In this document: positions 26,321 through 34,683 of the stretch, piece by piece
Layout: the number at the start of each line of letters is the position of its first letter
Numbering within the stretch: position 1 is the first letter of the stretch
Assembly: GCF_020700235.1 (NCBI RefSeq)
Contig: NZ_CP085301.1
Coordinates: 1,426,001 to 1,490,000, forward strand
Direction: 5' to 3'
From: Haladaptatus pallidirubidus
GTDB taxonomy: Archaea; Halobacteriota; Halobacteria; Halobacteriales; Haladaptataceae
Length of the DNA stretch: 64,000 nucleotides
Made by a program: the position numbers and the translations under genes
The notes under the pieces: model-generated
Databases searched by the model: none
What the model saw: only the letters and a program-made list of their open reading frames with translations
Told to the model about the DNA's origin: nothing

Positions 26321-26944
26321 ATGTTTACAGATAGAACGGACGCAGGCGAACAACTCGCGGAACTCGTCCAGCGCGAAGGAATAACCGCGGACATCGTACT
26401 CGCGATTCCGCGCGGCGGACTTCCGATCGGACGACCAGTCGCCGATGCACTTTCAGCACCGCTCGACGTGGTAGTGGCAAAAAAGTTAGGGGCTCCTCAC
26501 AATCCCGAACTCGCGATTGGAGCCGTCGGTGCCGACGGAAGCGTGTGGCTGAACGACGCGCTCATTTCCCGAATCGGAGCGGACGACGCCTACGTCGGAC
26601 AGGAACGAGAACGGAAAACCGAGGACGCCCGTGTGAAAGCGACACAATACCGTCGCAATGGGCCGATACCGAACCTCGACGGTAAGCAGGTCGTGGTCAC
26701 GGACGACGGCGTTGCGACCGGTGCGACGACTATTGCATGCCTCAGACAGGTGAAAAACGCGGGCGCAAGGTACGTCGTCCTTGCGGTTCCAGTCGGGTCG
26801 CCCGGTTCAATTGAACGACTGCACGGCGAAGCGGACGAAGTGGTGTGTATCGAGACCCCGCCGAATTTCGGCGCAGTCGGTCAGTTTTATCGGGTGTTCG
26901 AGCAGGTTCCGGATGAAGTTGCACGGTCTTATTTGCGTGAATAA
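26321..26944 (+). CDS. Phosphoribosyltransferase (PRTase type I)
   Basis: A 207-residue cytoplasmic enzyme. The PRPP-binding loop is VVVTDDGVATGATTIA, near residues 125-140; the PPi loop lies in VVAKKLGAPHNPELAIGAVG. The sequence is of the predicted phosphoribosyltransferase group often annotated in archaea and not a clear purine salvage enzyme, so the base substrate is open. ATG 26321 is used; the open frame runs further upstream only as a shadow. A TATA-like CTTTATTCG lies about 40 bases upstream. Confidence 0.9.
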   Translation: MFTDRTDAGEQLAELVQREGITADIVLAIPRGGLPIGRPVADALSAPLDVVVAKKLGAPHNPELAIGAVGADGSVWLNDALISRIGADDAYVGQERERKTEDARVKATQYRRNGPIPNLDGKQVVVTDDGVATGATTIACLRQVKNAGARYVVLAVPVGSPGSIERLHGEADEVVCIETPPNFGAVGQFYRVFEQVPDEVARSYLRE

Positions 26945-27160
26945 CGCAAGTAAATAGGGGAGAAGTACGAAAGCACAACGCAGATGTGTGGAGAAACGTT
27001 GCGGCGTGTGAACAGTAACGCCTCTACTCATTTCTGACCTCGTAGCGAGGATGTAGGTGACAACAACCTGGTAGTCGGAACCACAACCGCCAGGAGATAA
27101 CCAATAGATTTTTGTCCGTTTCGACTCACGTCTCCCGGAATGTTAGGCGCTTAAACTGCG

Positions 27161-27263
27161 ATTAACTCGGAGTACAGGCTTCATTAACTCGAAATACGGT
27201 ACGGTGAATGTCGCACTATATCACGAAACCTTTAAGTACGTTTCTACCTAACCGATAGTTAGG
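27161..27263 (+). promoter_or_regulatory. Promoter and operator-like repeats upstream of tfb
   Basis: The 381-base spacer 26945-27325 has no gene. It holds a direct repeat of 15 positions (ATTAACTCGGAGTAC at 27161, ATTAACTCGAAATAC at 27183), exactly 22 bases apart, i.e. two helical turns. A BRE/TATA-like GAAACCTTTAAGTACG follows at 27225-27240, then a perfect inverted repeat CCTAAC-N5-GTTAGG at 27247-27263. The last lies at the expected transcription start. Together they suggest tight control or autoregulation of the TFB gene, with a leader of about 60 bases. Confidence 0.5.
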
Positions 27264-27325
27264 AAGTAAGCTTCCGGGTTTTTTCAGGAATTACCCTGTC
27301 GGGAGCCTTCGCCAACGCACCAACC

Positions 27326-28315
27326 ATGACTTCAACAAAAATTCAACGCTACGACGAGTCCACTGTAGCGACCCACGACCGAGAACGCGAGAGCGAGGAC
27401 GAACAGGAACAGGAAAACGTCTGCCCCGAATGCGGTGGCAACCTCATCACCGACGAGGGCCACGGCGAAATCGTCTGTGCCGAATGTGGTCTCGTCGTCG
27501 ATGAGGACAACGTCGACCGCGGGCCGGAATGGCGCGCGTTCGACGCCACTGAGAAAGACGAAAAATCCCGCGTCGGTGCCCCGACGACGAAGATGATGCA
27601 CGACAAGGGGCTTTCGACCAACATCGGCTGGCAGAACAAAGATGCCTACGGCAACACGCTCGGCTCCCGCCAGCGAGAGAAGATGCAGAGACTCCGCACG
27701 TGGAACGAACGGTTCCGCACGCGCGACAGCAAGGAGCGCAACCTCAAGCAGGCGCTCGGCGAAATCGACCGCATGGCCAGTGCCCTTGGACTCCCGAAAA
27801 ACGTCCGGGAGACGGCCAGCGTCATCTATCGCCGTGCGCTCGATGAAGACCTCCTGCCGGGTCGTTCCATCGAGGGCGTGGCGACCGCCTCGCTGTACGC
27901 GGCGGCCCGCCAATCTGGCGTTCCACGCAGCTTGGACGAGGTAGCCAGTGTCAGCCGAATCGAAGGGATGGAGTTCAAACGCACCTACCGCTACATCGTC
28001 CGCGAACTCGGCCTCGAAATCCAGCCCGCAGACCCGCAGAGCTACGTGACGCGGTTCGCCTCCGACCTCGACGTGAGCGACGAATCCGAACGCCGGGCGC
28101 ACGATCTGCTCGAAACCGCGAAAAAGCAGGGCGTCCACAGCGGCAAGAGTCCGGTCGGACTCGCCGCCGCCGCGGTGTACGCCGGTTCCCTGCTTACCAA
28201 CGAGAAGGTGACCCAGTCCGAGGTGAGCGAAGTCGCGAGCGTGAGCGAAGTCACCATCCGCAACCGCTATCAGGAACTGCTCGAATCCGAGGAAGACGGC
28301 CGTGCAGTCGCCTAA
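27326..28315 (+). CDS. tfb: Transcription initiation factor B
   Basis: An archaeal TFIIB homologue of 329 residues that binds the TBP-promoter complex and recruits RNA polymerase. It has an N-terminal zinc ribbon (CPECGGNLITDEGHGEIVCA and CGLV), the B-finger region (AFDATEKDEKSRVGAP, then TKMMHDKGLST), and two cyclin repeats, from about 130 (NLKQALGEIDRMASALGLP) and about 225 (YVTRFASDLDVSDESERRAH). The C-terminal helix-turn-helix for BRE contact is EVSEVASVSEVTIRNRYQEL. Haloarchaea carry several TFBs; this one's specificity cannot be read. About 30 N-terminal residues before the ribbon are variable. Confidence 0.96.
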   Translation: MTSTKIQRYDESTVATHDRERESEDEQEQENVCPECGGNLITDEGHGEIVCAECGLVVDEDNVDRGPEWRAFDATEKDEKSRVGAPTTKMMHDKGLSTNIGWQNKDAYGNTLGSRQREKMQRLRTWNERFRTRDSKERNLKQALGEIDRMASALGLPKNVRETASVIYRRALDEDLLPGRSIEGVATASLYAAARQSGVPRSLDEVASVSRIEGMEFKRTYRYIVRELGLEIQPADPQSYVTRFASDLDVSDESERRAHDLLETAKKQGVHSGKSPVGLAAAAVYAGSLLTNEKVTQSEVSEVASVSEVTIRNRYQELLESEEDGRAVA

Positions 28316-28337
28316 ACTGCGATAGCCGCCGCTTGTA

Positions 28338-28352
28338 TCCTTTTCTTTTTGC
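28338..28352 (+). terminator. T-rich terminator after tfb
   Basis: CCTTTTCTTTTTGC, 23 bases after the tfb stop, is a pyrimidine tract of the kind that ends archaeal transcripts without a hairpin. The next gene starts at 28406 with its own TATA-like GATTATAC. Confidence 0.45.
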
Positions 28353-28405
28353 TAGCATACGGCCGGTACATTGATTTTCTGCGGTTCGGTAGCCCCTGAT
28401 TATAC

Positions 28406-29692
28406 ATGCCCGAGCCACGAATCGGGTTCCGTCGTCACGCCACGACGATTCTTGCAATTCTCTTAGTCGGTACGCTCCTCTTCGCTCACCCCGGGGTTCT
28501 CGTACCGAACTCAGTGGACGACGAAGAGCGGAAAAGCCCCAACGATGTGCGGCTCGTTTCACCGCATCCGAACAGCGAAGCAGAGCTGTGGCCGTTTACG
28601 AGTCGTGGGAAATCGTTCGATTCGCTGACGCTCCCCATCAACGCCGTCGTTCAAGGGCACACCTCACGAGTGGTATCTCACCTTAGAAATCGGCGGACAG
28701 CGGAGTGGCGAAACGATACGCAGGAGTGGCAGGGAATCAGCCACGAGGACGAACCGACGGCCGGCGATGACGTCGCTATCGAATGGCACAACACCACGGG
28801 AGCGGTGCGATATACCTACATCGATGCACCCGGTTCACGTGGCGGCTGGGTCGCTGAAACGGCGCAAATCCACGACGGTTCCTATTTCGGGTCGCGCTAC
28901 CATCTTCGTCTGTACGAGGGCGGAACGGGCGGGCAAACGTGGACTGCCATCCAAGCACATCAGGAACATTGGGATTGGTTTCGACTGCGGCACTCCGTCG
29001 GGTCGCTGTCCGCCGCACAGTATTACCTCGATAACCAGTTCTATGGAAAGTGGTACGTAGAGGACGTCTCCCGCGAACGCTTTGCCAACGGTGGCATCGC
29101 CGACACTGACGGATGGGTTTCGGTCGTGGAGTTACGAGCGCCAACTGATGTGTATCCGATAACGCTCCTGTGGGTCGCGATCCTCCTCGGTTCCGTCGGC
29201 GTGCAGGAATCAATGCTCTCGTTCGTTCGGGAGTTGCTGTCCTGGTTGTCGGCGGAAACCACCCAGCGTGGCATTGCGCTCGGTTTCTTGCTTCTCGGTC
29301 TACCAATTGTCGTGCGCGGTGCGAGTATCGCCGTCGAGATGACGGTTCCGACGATTCCGATAAAGGCTGTCGCTGGTATCGGGTACGTCGTTCTCGCCGT
29401 CGGCTTACCGCTTTCTGCCGTTATCCTCCCCAAAGGCCATCAGTCGCTCGATTGGTTCGGTGTTGCAATCCTCGGTCTCGGCCTCGGATTCCTGCTCGAC
29501 TACCAGAGCATCGGTGTTACAGTCCTTCCGATTATGGTCGTCCTTCATCGCCTCACCGTTCTCGCTGTCATCGGACTGCTTGCAGTTGGTGGCGCGCGAC
29601 AGCAAGCAGATGAACGCTGGAATCTGCTCGTGAAAACGGGTCTAGTCCTGTGGATTGGCGTACTCCTGTGGCCGCTCTTTTTCAGTCTCTAA
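28406..29692 (+). CDS. Multi-helix membrane protein with extracytoplasmic domain, unknown function
   Basis: A 428-residue protein. The N-terminal helix (ATTILAILLVGTLLFAHPGVL) is followed by an extracytoplasmic domain of about 210 residues rich in Trp, His and Tyr (HQEHWDWFRLRHS). About six C-terminal helices follow (from about VYPITLLWVAILLGSVGV to LVLWIGVLLWPLFFSL). No enzyme motif was recognised. It is a stand-alone gene between tfb and the convergent lipoprotein gene. Confidence 0.7.
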   Translation: MPEPRIGFRRHATTILAILLVGTLLFAHPGVLVPNSVDDEERKSPNDVRLVSPHPNSEAELWPFTSRGKSFDSLTLPINAVVQGHTSRVVSHLRNRRTAEWRNDTQEWQGISHEDEPTAGDDVAIEWHNTTGAVRYTYIDAPGSRGGWVAETAQIHDGSYFGSRYHLRLYEGGTGGQTWTAIQAHQEHWDWFRLRHSVGSLSAAQYYLDNQFYGKWYVEDVSRERFANGGIADTDGWVSVVELRAPTDVYPITLLWVAILLGSVGVQESMLSFVRELLSWLSAETTQRGIALGFLLLGLPIVVRGASIAVEMTVPTIPIKAVAGIGYVVLAVGLPLSAVILPKGHQSLDWFGVAILGLGLGFLLDYQSIGVTVLPIMVVLHRLTVLAVIGLLAVGGARQQADERWNLLVKTGLVLWIGVLLWPLFFSL

Positions 29693-29813
29693 TCCGAGAC
29701 TAACCCGTTGTCCCATCGTTTCACCGCTCCACTGCTATACCGACCCACTGTTTCGCCGTCCCAGTACTCCACCGCCCTCCCGTTTCACTGCCGCCCGGAG
29801 ATCGCCGTCGCTC

Positions 29814-30872
29814 TCACACCGAGAACGTCATCTTCGGCATCTTCAGGAACGCCGTTTCGTACCCCTCGTGTCGGGAGACCTGCGGCACCGAATCGACCGA
29901 AACGAGGAGTTCGTCGCCCGATTTGATACCCGAAACATTCGCGCCGTAGTGATATCCAATTTCGGGGTCGAGCGTCGGTTTCAGCGTTCCGTCGAAGACC
30001 GATTCGCCGCCGCGGTTCAGGCTCGTCGAGAGTGACATCATTGGGATTGGATAGCTCCGATACGGCGTCCGCGGTGAGACGAGGAGATAGGTTTCTTCGG
30101 CCATCTTGGTGTCTTTCACGGCAGTTGCGAGAAACTTCGCATCCCCGCTCGTCTGCTCGCCGATAAATTGCCCCGGCAGGTCGGCTTTCGGCGGCACCGT
30201 ACTCGTTGGCATCATATCCATCTCAACCGTTGGCACCGCACCTTGCGACCCTTTCTTTTGGTCGAGCTCTTCGAACGGCAGATTTTCCAGTTTTTCCTGC
30301 GTCACTTCGAACTCGGTCGAGAGCGTCGCGGCGGAACCGAACTCTCCCGCGAGCGCGCCGGTTCGACGGATGCTCAGTCCGCTGACCTGCACATCGGCGG
30401 TGTAGGTGCCGTCGCCGTCCAGTCCCATGTTGTCGCCGAAGTGAAATCCCATGTTCTGCGAGAGCATCGGCCACATCGTTCTGGTGTCGCTCCAATCTCC
30501 CTTCGAGAGTTCGATGCGCACGTCCCCGGCGGGAAGCACCGTCATCGTTTCCGCGTCCCAGACCGTCGCCATCAGGTGCACGTCGTCACCGTCTTCAATG
30601 GTCACTTTTTCCTGCTGTTCCGCGGTTCCACCGCCCATCAGCCAAAAGCGGTGGGGAAACGAGTACATCAGTCCGAGTCGCCAGCGGCCCTGTTTCGCCA
30701 TTCCGGCCATCTCCATCCCCTCGGTGTGCGTCGGATAGTACACCGCGTCTGGGCGGTTTTCGACCAACGGGGGTTCGTTCGGCGTGGTTTGTGTTTCGAA
30801 CAGTCCAGCACACCCCGCAAGCGCAACTGCGCTTGTGAAACCCGAAGTCTGCAAAAACCTACGACGATTCAT
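29814..30872 (-). CDS. Tat-exported lipoprotein, P19/Tp34-like, probable iron binding
   Basis: A 352-residue protein with a Tat signal and lipobox (MNRRRFLQTSGFTSAVALAG followed by C). The first domain has HTEGMEMAGM, YSFPHRFWLMGG and MGFHFGDNM, and its Met/His clusters match the metal site of P19/Tp34 iron-binding lipoproteins. A second similar beta domain follows, as in haloarchaeal DUF7350-type proteins. It would capture iron (or copper) outside the cell. The same strand upstream carries a DyP-like lipoprotein and a membrane protein, after a 629-base spacer that holds two repeats. No classical permease gene is adjacent, so transport partners are inferred. Confidence 0.8.
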   Translation of the reverse strand: MNRRRFLQTSGFTSAVALAGCAGLFETQTTPNEPPLVENRPDAVYYPTHTEGMEMAGMAKQGRWRLGLMYSFPHRFWLMGGGTAEQQEKVTIEDGDDVHLMATVWDAETMTVLPAGDVRIELSKGDWSDTRTMWPMLSQNMGFHFGDNMGLDGDGTYTADVQVSGLSIRRTGALAGEFGSAATLSTEFEVTQEKLENLPFEELDQKKGSQGAVPTVEMDMMPTSTVPPKADLPGQFIGEQTSGDAKFLATAVKDTKMAEETYLLVSPRTPYRSYPIPMMSLSTSLNRGGESVFDGTLKPTLDPEIGYHYGANVSGIKSGDELLVSVDSVPQVSRHEGYETAFLKMPKMTFSV

Positions 30873-31044
30873 TGGAGGGAATTTGTCATTGACTCCGAAA
30901 AGAGGTTCTGGTACACCCGTCGAAAGGGGTGTGTTTGGAGGCGGTGATTTCGTCGTTTGGCAGTCTGTCGGTGGTGTATATTTCCGGTTGTAAATGATGG
31001 TTGTTTCTCTGGTGTTCGTAGACTGTTACTGACAACAAATAATT

Positions 31045-31190
31045 ACCACCACATCCTAACCGCAGACCACATCCTCCCCCAATCGATCTATTCGCTCCTT
31101 GCAGTCGTCCGGTCGTCCCTCGCGCGGCTTCACTGACGTGCCTCTGGGAGAGATGCCCTCCGGCTCACACCAACGCGCTATCGTAGTTTG
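31045..31190 (+). repeat. Intergenic repeat family, copy C
   Basis: Same order of elements as copy A: CCACCACATCCTAACCGCAG, CCACATCCTCCCCCAATCGAT, TTCGCTCC, TCGTCCCTCGCGCGG, a hairpin at 31138-31168 and the end CGCGCTATCGTAG. The hairpin has an outer GTGCC/GGCTCAC stem and inner GGG/CCC around GAGAT. It lies back to back with copy B. Non-coding: no frame here has protein-like content. Confidence 0.55.
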
Positions 31191-31194
31191 ACTG

Positions 31195-31433
31195 GTTTCG
31201 TATGTCGAATTTGCCATGTGGCGTGCATTGGCAAGACGATGAGGACTTCACGTCCGAACCGTCTTGCTGACAGCGCGCGAGGGATGAGCATCGCATACAG
31301 AAAGCCGAGAAGCACAATCGGCTGGGAAGGTGTGTAGCCTGCGGTTGCGGTGCGGTGGCGGTTTTCATTGGAGTCGGCAGTAGCTAGCTACGATGACAGC
31401 AAATCATCTCGTGACTCTCAAAATTGGGACTCC
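31195..31433 (-). repeat. Intergenic repeat family, copy B, with covarying hairpin
   Basis: On the minus strand it reads GACTCCAATGAAAACCGCCA, then CCGCAACCGCAGGC, ACACACCTTCCCAGCCGATT, CTCATCCCTCGCGCGC, and a hairpin at 31233-31265. The inner stem is GGAC/GTCC around the loop GTGAA, with an outer AAGACG/CGTCTT stem. Copy A has GGAG/CTCC around the same loop, so the closing base pair is swapped while pairing is kept. GGAGTC (minus strand) at the far end around 31428-31433 can pair with GACTCC at 31370-31375, as in copy A. Confidence 0.62.
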
Positions 31434-31501
31434 CCGACTCGAAACCCACAAAAGCAAAACTCCACGACTCACAATCCAAATACAAACGAAATAAACGCGT
31501 C

Positions 31502-32770
31502 TTATCGATTCGGATCGGGAAGCGAGCGAAGCGAGCGCGGCGGCACCAAAAAGTTCCCCCGGCATTCGACGGTCATGTACTGTAAGATGCCGTTATTCAC
31601 GCGCTGGCCAACAGAGGAGTTTCCGGCGAGGTCGTCGCCGTTCATAGCCTTTCTGGTGTCCTCGAAATTCGAAATTGTGCGCTGAACCGCGACGAAGTGC
31701 AGGCCCGCCTCGCCGCCATCAGTCGAATCGAAATCCCGTCGAAGGATGAGCGGCGAGTCGTCCTTTCGCGCGGAAGCGGATTTCTGGGAGTGGCCGACCA
31801 TCCCGCGTTTTCGGGCGTGTTCCTTGACCTGCCCGATGCAGTCGTCGTCCATCCCGCTGGAATCGCCGAGGTTGTCGCCCGCGCCCTCGACTCGCCCCTC
31901 TTCGGCGTGAACCGGACAGAACATCTTGGCAACGCGCTGGTCGCGGCTATCCTGTTCGTACCACTGGTCGAGATGCAGGCTGATTTTGGAGACGTGCTGG
32001 GTGGTGCCGCCAGCAAAGGGGCCGTCCCGAATCGTCACCCTGTCCTCGCTAGCCTGGTTTTTCCGGAATCCGGATTTGAAACCCATGTACAGCGGCGACT
32101 CCTCTGGCACGGGTTTCGAGTCGGGGATGCCGCTCACGTCCTGATGCTCAGCGGGGAGGCCGTCGCCGACGAATCCGGTTCGGCGGTTCGACTTCTCGAA
32201 CACATCGGAGAGTCCTGTCACCGAAACTCCGTTCAACTCCTCGCGGTCGCCGAGCAGCGCTTCCTCGACGGCGAGTACGAGTTCCGCGTGGTCGCTGGCG
32301 AGGTGGACGATGGCGTCCTGTTCGTCCAGTTCCGGGTCTTCGAAGGACGCGAGAGCTTTCGGTTTCGGGAGCACGTCGACAGCGCCGAACCGGGCGAAGT
32401 ACGAGGGGGAGTAACCGACCGAAAACAGCAGTCCGTCGTGGCTTCGCTGGTAGGCGCGTTCGAGGCTACGAAACGCCGATTCGACGGTTTCGCGCTCGGC
32501 TTGGCTCGGGGTCGCGTCGTCCGCTCCGGCGTAGTTCAGAAAGAGGAGTACCTGATGTCGGGCGGCGACGTCGTTGTCGTGGTCGTCCGTCGCCAGAAAT
32601 CGATTCCACGCGTGCTGGCGCTTTGGGAGACCGGAGAGGTCGTCCGGCCCCTGCTTCACGTCGGGCATCCCGCCCCGGTCGAGGCAGGCCGACAGGGCCG
32701 CCGACCCGCCGATGGCGACCGCCGCTTTCATGAACTCGCGTCGGGGGATTCCGCGCGTCGAATCGCTCAT
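31502..32770 (-). CDS. Tat lipoprotein related to DyP/EfeB peroxidases, with altered distal Asp
   Basis: A 422-residue protein with a Tat/lipobox start (RREFMKAAVAIGG...LSAC). Its two ferredoxin-like halves align with DyP-type heme peroxidases: LFLNYAGADDATPSQAERE, FSVGYSPSYFARFG, GGTTQHVSKISLHLDQWY, the heme-ligand region VGHSQKSA (proximal His) and the end LRRDFDSTDGGEAGLHFVAV. In DyPs the distal motif is GxxDG; here it is GFKSG, so the catalytic Asp is Ser. It therefore likely binds heme but may not be a normal peroxidase. It lies between the iron-type lipoprotein and a polytopic protein. Confidence 0.8.
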   Translation of the reverse strand: MSDSTRGIPRREFMKAAVAIGGSAALSACLDRGGMPDVKQGPDDLSGLPKRQHAWNRFLATDDHDNDVAARHQVLLFLNYAGADDATPSQAERETVESAFRSLERAYQRSHDGLLFSVGYSPSYFARFGAVDVLPKPKALASFEDPELDEQDAIVHLASDHAELVLAVEEALLGDREELNGVSVTGLSDVFEKSNRRTGFVGDGLPAEHQDVSGIPDSKPVPEESPLYMGFKSGFRKNQASEDRVTIRDGPFAGGTTQHVSKISLHLDQWYEQDSRDQRVAKMFCPVHAEEGRVEGAGDNLGDSSGMDDDCIGQVKEHARKRGMVGHSQKSASARKDDSPLILRRDFDSTDGGEAGLHFVAVQRTISNFEDTRKAMNGDDLAGNSSVGQRVNNGILQYMTVECRGNFLVPPRSLRSLPDPNR

Positions 32771-32844
32771 TGAGTGACTTTAGCGACCACGCGAGAAAAG
32801 GAGTTCTGGTACGTCCGTCGAAACCACCGCCGAATAAAACCCGC

Positions 32845-34200
32845 TCAGGTCGCGACCGGACGCGAAATTATCCACAGCGAGAGGACGGTGTAAGCAATCA
32901 TCAGCGCGGTCAGAGGGAGATGTGCCCGGCCGACGCGATTCGTGCGCTCCAGCGCGACGTAGTGGGCGGCGACGACCGCGGCGAGGTGCCCCGCGACGAT
33001 GAGTATCACCTGTGAGGCCCAGAACGCAGACAGCGAAAGCCAGCCGAGCAGTTCAATTTCTGGCCCGCCGAGTATTGTCAACAGACGCGACAACTGCTGA
33101 AGCACGAAGGGGTAGTTGTGCGCCACTTCGTAGGCGACCGCGATGGGAATCACCGTCGGCGCGAGTGCGAGGGCCGTTGCGTGCCACGACTCCTTAGTTT
33201 TTGAATTCCTCGACGTTTCCGCAATTACCGAAACTCGTCGGGTCAGTATCGCCACGAGTGCGAAGACGGCGAGAAACGCGAGGAAACCACCGAGATAGAG
33301 GAGAACCGAGACGACAGACCCGAGTCCCGTCGCTTCCCGCACCGAAAACAGAAGCGTCTGGTACTCCGGCGTTTTGGTGAAGCCGTCGAAGCTGACGGTG
33401 TAGACGGTCGCCACGACGAACGCGGCGAGCGAGAGCGACCGAACCCGGGGAAGACACCCGCGCCACGGCGGACGGAGGTCGATTCCACTTCCGTCGATTT
33501 TCATGGGCGCAACTCGCCCGAACAGACGGTACAGTACCGCGAGCGGATCGGCGCGTCGAAACCACGGTGTTCCGAACAGCACACCGCCGACCAGCATGAT
33601 GAGGGCATAACCCGCGAGAAGAACGGCGGTCAACCGCGGAGAATCCGGAATTCGGGTCAGGTTCTCCGCGACGCCGACGAGGGCGAGAAAGCCAATGAGG
33701 GCGGGCCAATCGCCGAGTTGATTCGGATAGTCGAACAACGCCAACTCTTTGCCTTCCACTTTTGACAGACCATCGTAAATCGTCCGCCACGGCGCGAGTG
33801 TGCGCCACGGACTGCCGAACAGCACCGCGAGCAAGCCAACGCCTTTCAGCCAGACAGACCACGTAAACAGAGTTGCGGGATTGTCCCGCGCGTTGGTCGG
33901 GCCGACCGCGCCGACGGCGAGGACGAACAGAAAAACCGCGAGAAACAGCACCTGGGTCGCGCGCCGAAGGATGACGACCGCGTCCGCCGAAAACGAAATC
34001 CGACGCGTTCCGGTCGGCGCGCTCTCGACCGTGGTGGTCAGAAAGAGCGCCGTAAGGGCGACGGTGGCCCCTGCACCGCCGAACAGCAAGGTGAGCGGAA
34101 TCGGCGCGTCGAACCGCGTGGTGACTCCGTGGGCGGATGCAACGCCCGCAAAAAGCGATAATGAAATGAAGACGAATAGGGGCGTCCGGCGAAGTCGCAT
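32845..34200 (-). CDS. Polytopic membrane protein of the iron/heme cluster
   Basis: A 451-residue protein with about 12 helices. A signal-like first helix ends in VASAHG, placing a His at the mature N-terminus. Between the helices are conserved-looking soluble loops such as GSPWRTLAPWRTIYDGLSKVEGKE and FGTPWFRRADPLAVLYRLFG. The last helix carries HYVALERTNRVGRAHLPL. No known transporter signature was found. It lies 74 bases before the DyP-like gene, same strand, and may supply the transmembrane step of iron or heme handling. ATG 34200 is used; ATG 34284 would add 28 hydrophilic residues. Confidence 0.7.
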   Translation of the reverse strand: MRLRRTPLFVFISLSLFAGVASAHGVTTRFDAPIPLTLLFGGAGATVALTALFLTTTVESAPTGTRRISFSADAVVILRRATQVLFLAVFLFVLAVGAVGPTNARDNPATLFTWSVWLKGVGLLAVLFGSPWRTLAPWRTIYDGLSKVEGKELALFDYPNQLGDWPALIGFLALVGVAENLTRIPDSPRLTAVLLAGYALIMLVGGVLFGTPWFRRADPLAVLYRLFGRVAPMKIDGSGIDLRPPWRGCLPRVRSLSLAAFVVATVYTVSFDGFTKTPEYQTLLFSVREATGLGSVVSVLLYLGGFLAFLAVFALVAILTRRVSVIAETSRNSKTKESWHATALALAPTVIPIAVAYEVAHNYPFVLQQLSRLLTILGGPEIELLGWLSLSAFWASQVILIVAGHLAAVVAAHYVALERTNRVGRAHLPLTALMIAYTVLSLWIISRPVAT

Positions 34201-34290
34201 AGTCGAACTCGGTGGTGCGGGAAAAAGGGGTTGTTGGTCTGCGATTCGAATGGCCGATTCCAAAGCGTTCCTTCTCGTCAGCACGACGGG

Positions 34291-34551
34291 TTAGTAGAGT
34301 CCGTCGAGAACCGGACGGACTTCCTCGAATCGTGACTCCTGTCGAATTTCGTCTGACTCCCTGTGCCACTCGACAAACTCGAAATCGGCGAGTTTCGATA
34401 AATGGATGGTGCACAGCAGCAGTTCGATTCGATCGCGGTCATCGCCATACTCCGCCTCCCATCGGTGGGACGCCTCCGAAACACGGAGGCGTTCCGCTTT
34501 CAACTCGAACAGGATTCGTCGCCGGTAGTCGCTCGAAAGCACGTCGAACAT
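34291..34551 (-). CDS. Small ArsR-like winged-helix protein (DUF7344 type)
   Basis: An 86-residue DNA-binding protein beginning FDVLSSDYRRRILFELKAE, the usual start of haloarchaeal DUF7344/ArsR-like domains. It continues with a helix DRIELLLCTIHLSKLADF and a short wing region. It is 90 bases upstream of the iron-cluster membrane protein on the same strand and could regulate that cluster. No other start codon exists in frame for at least 15 codons upstream. Confidence 0.75.
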   Translation of the reverse strand: MFDVLSSDYRRRILFELKAERLRVSEASHRWEAEYGDDRDRIELLLCTIHLSKLADFEFVEWHRESDEIRQESRFEEVRPVLDGLY

Positions 34552-34683
34552 CGTATCGAGTTGCGCCGATCTGTCGTACGATTTACACTGGCTCGTTGGT
34601 TCCGCTAACGACAGTAGTAATAAATTCTTGTTCCCTGCACTGTTAGGGTTGAAGGTCAGCTAGGGTTGGGCGCCAGCAGATCG

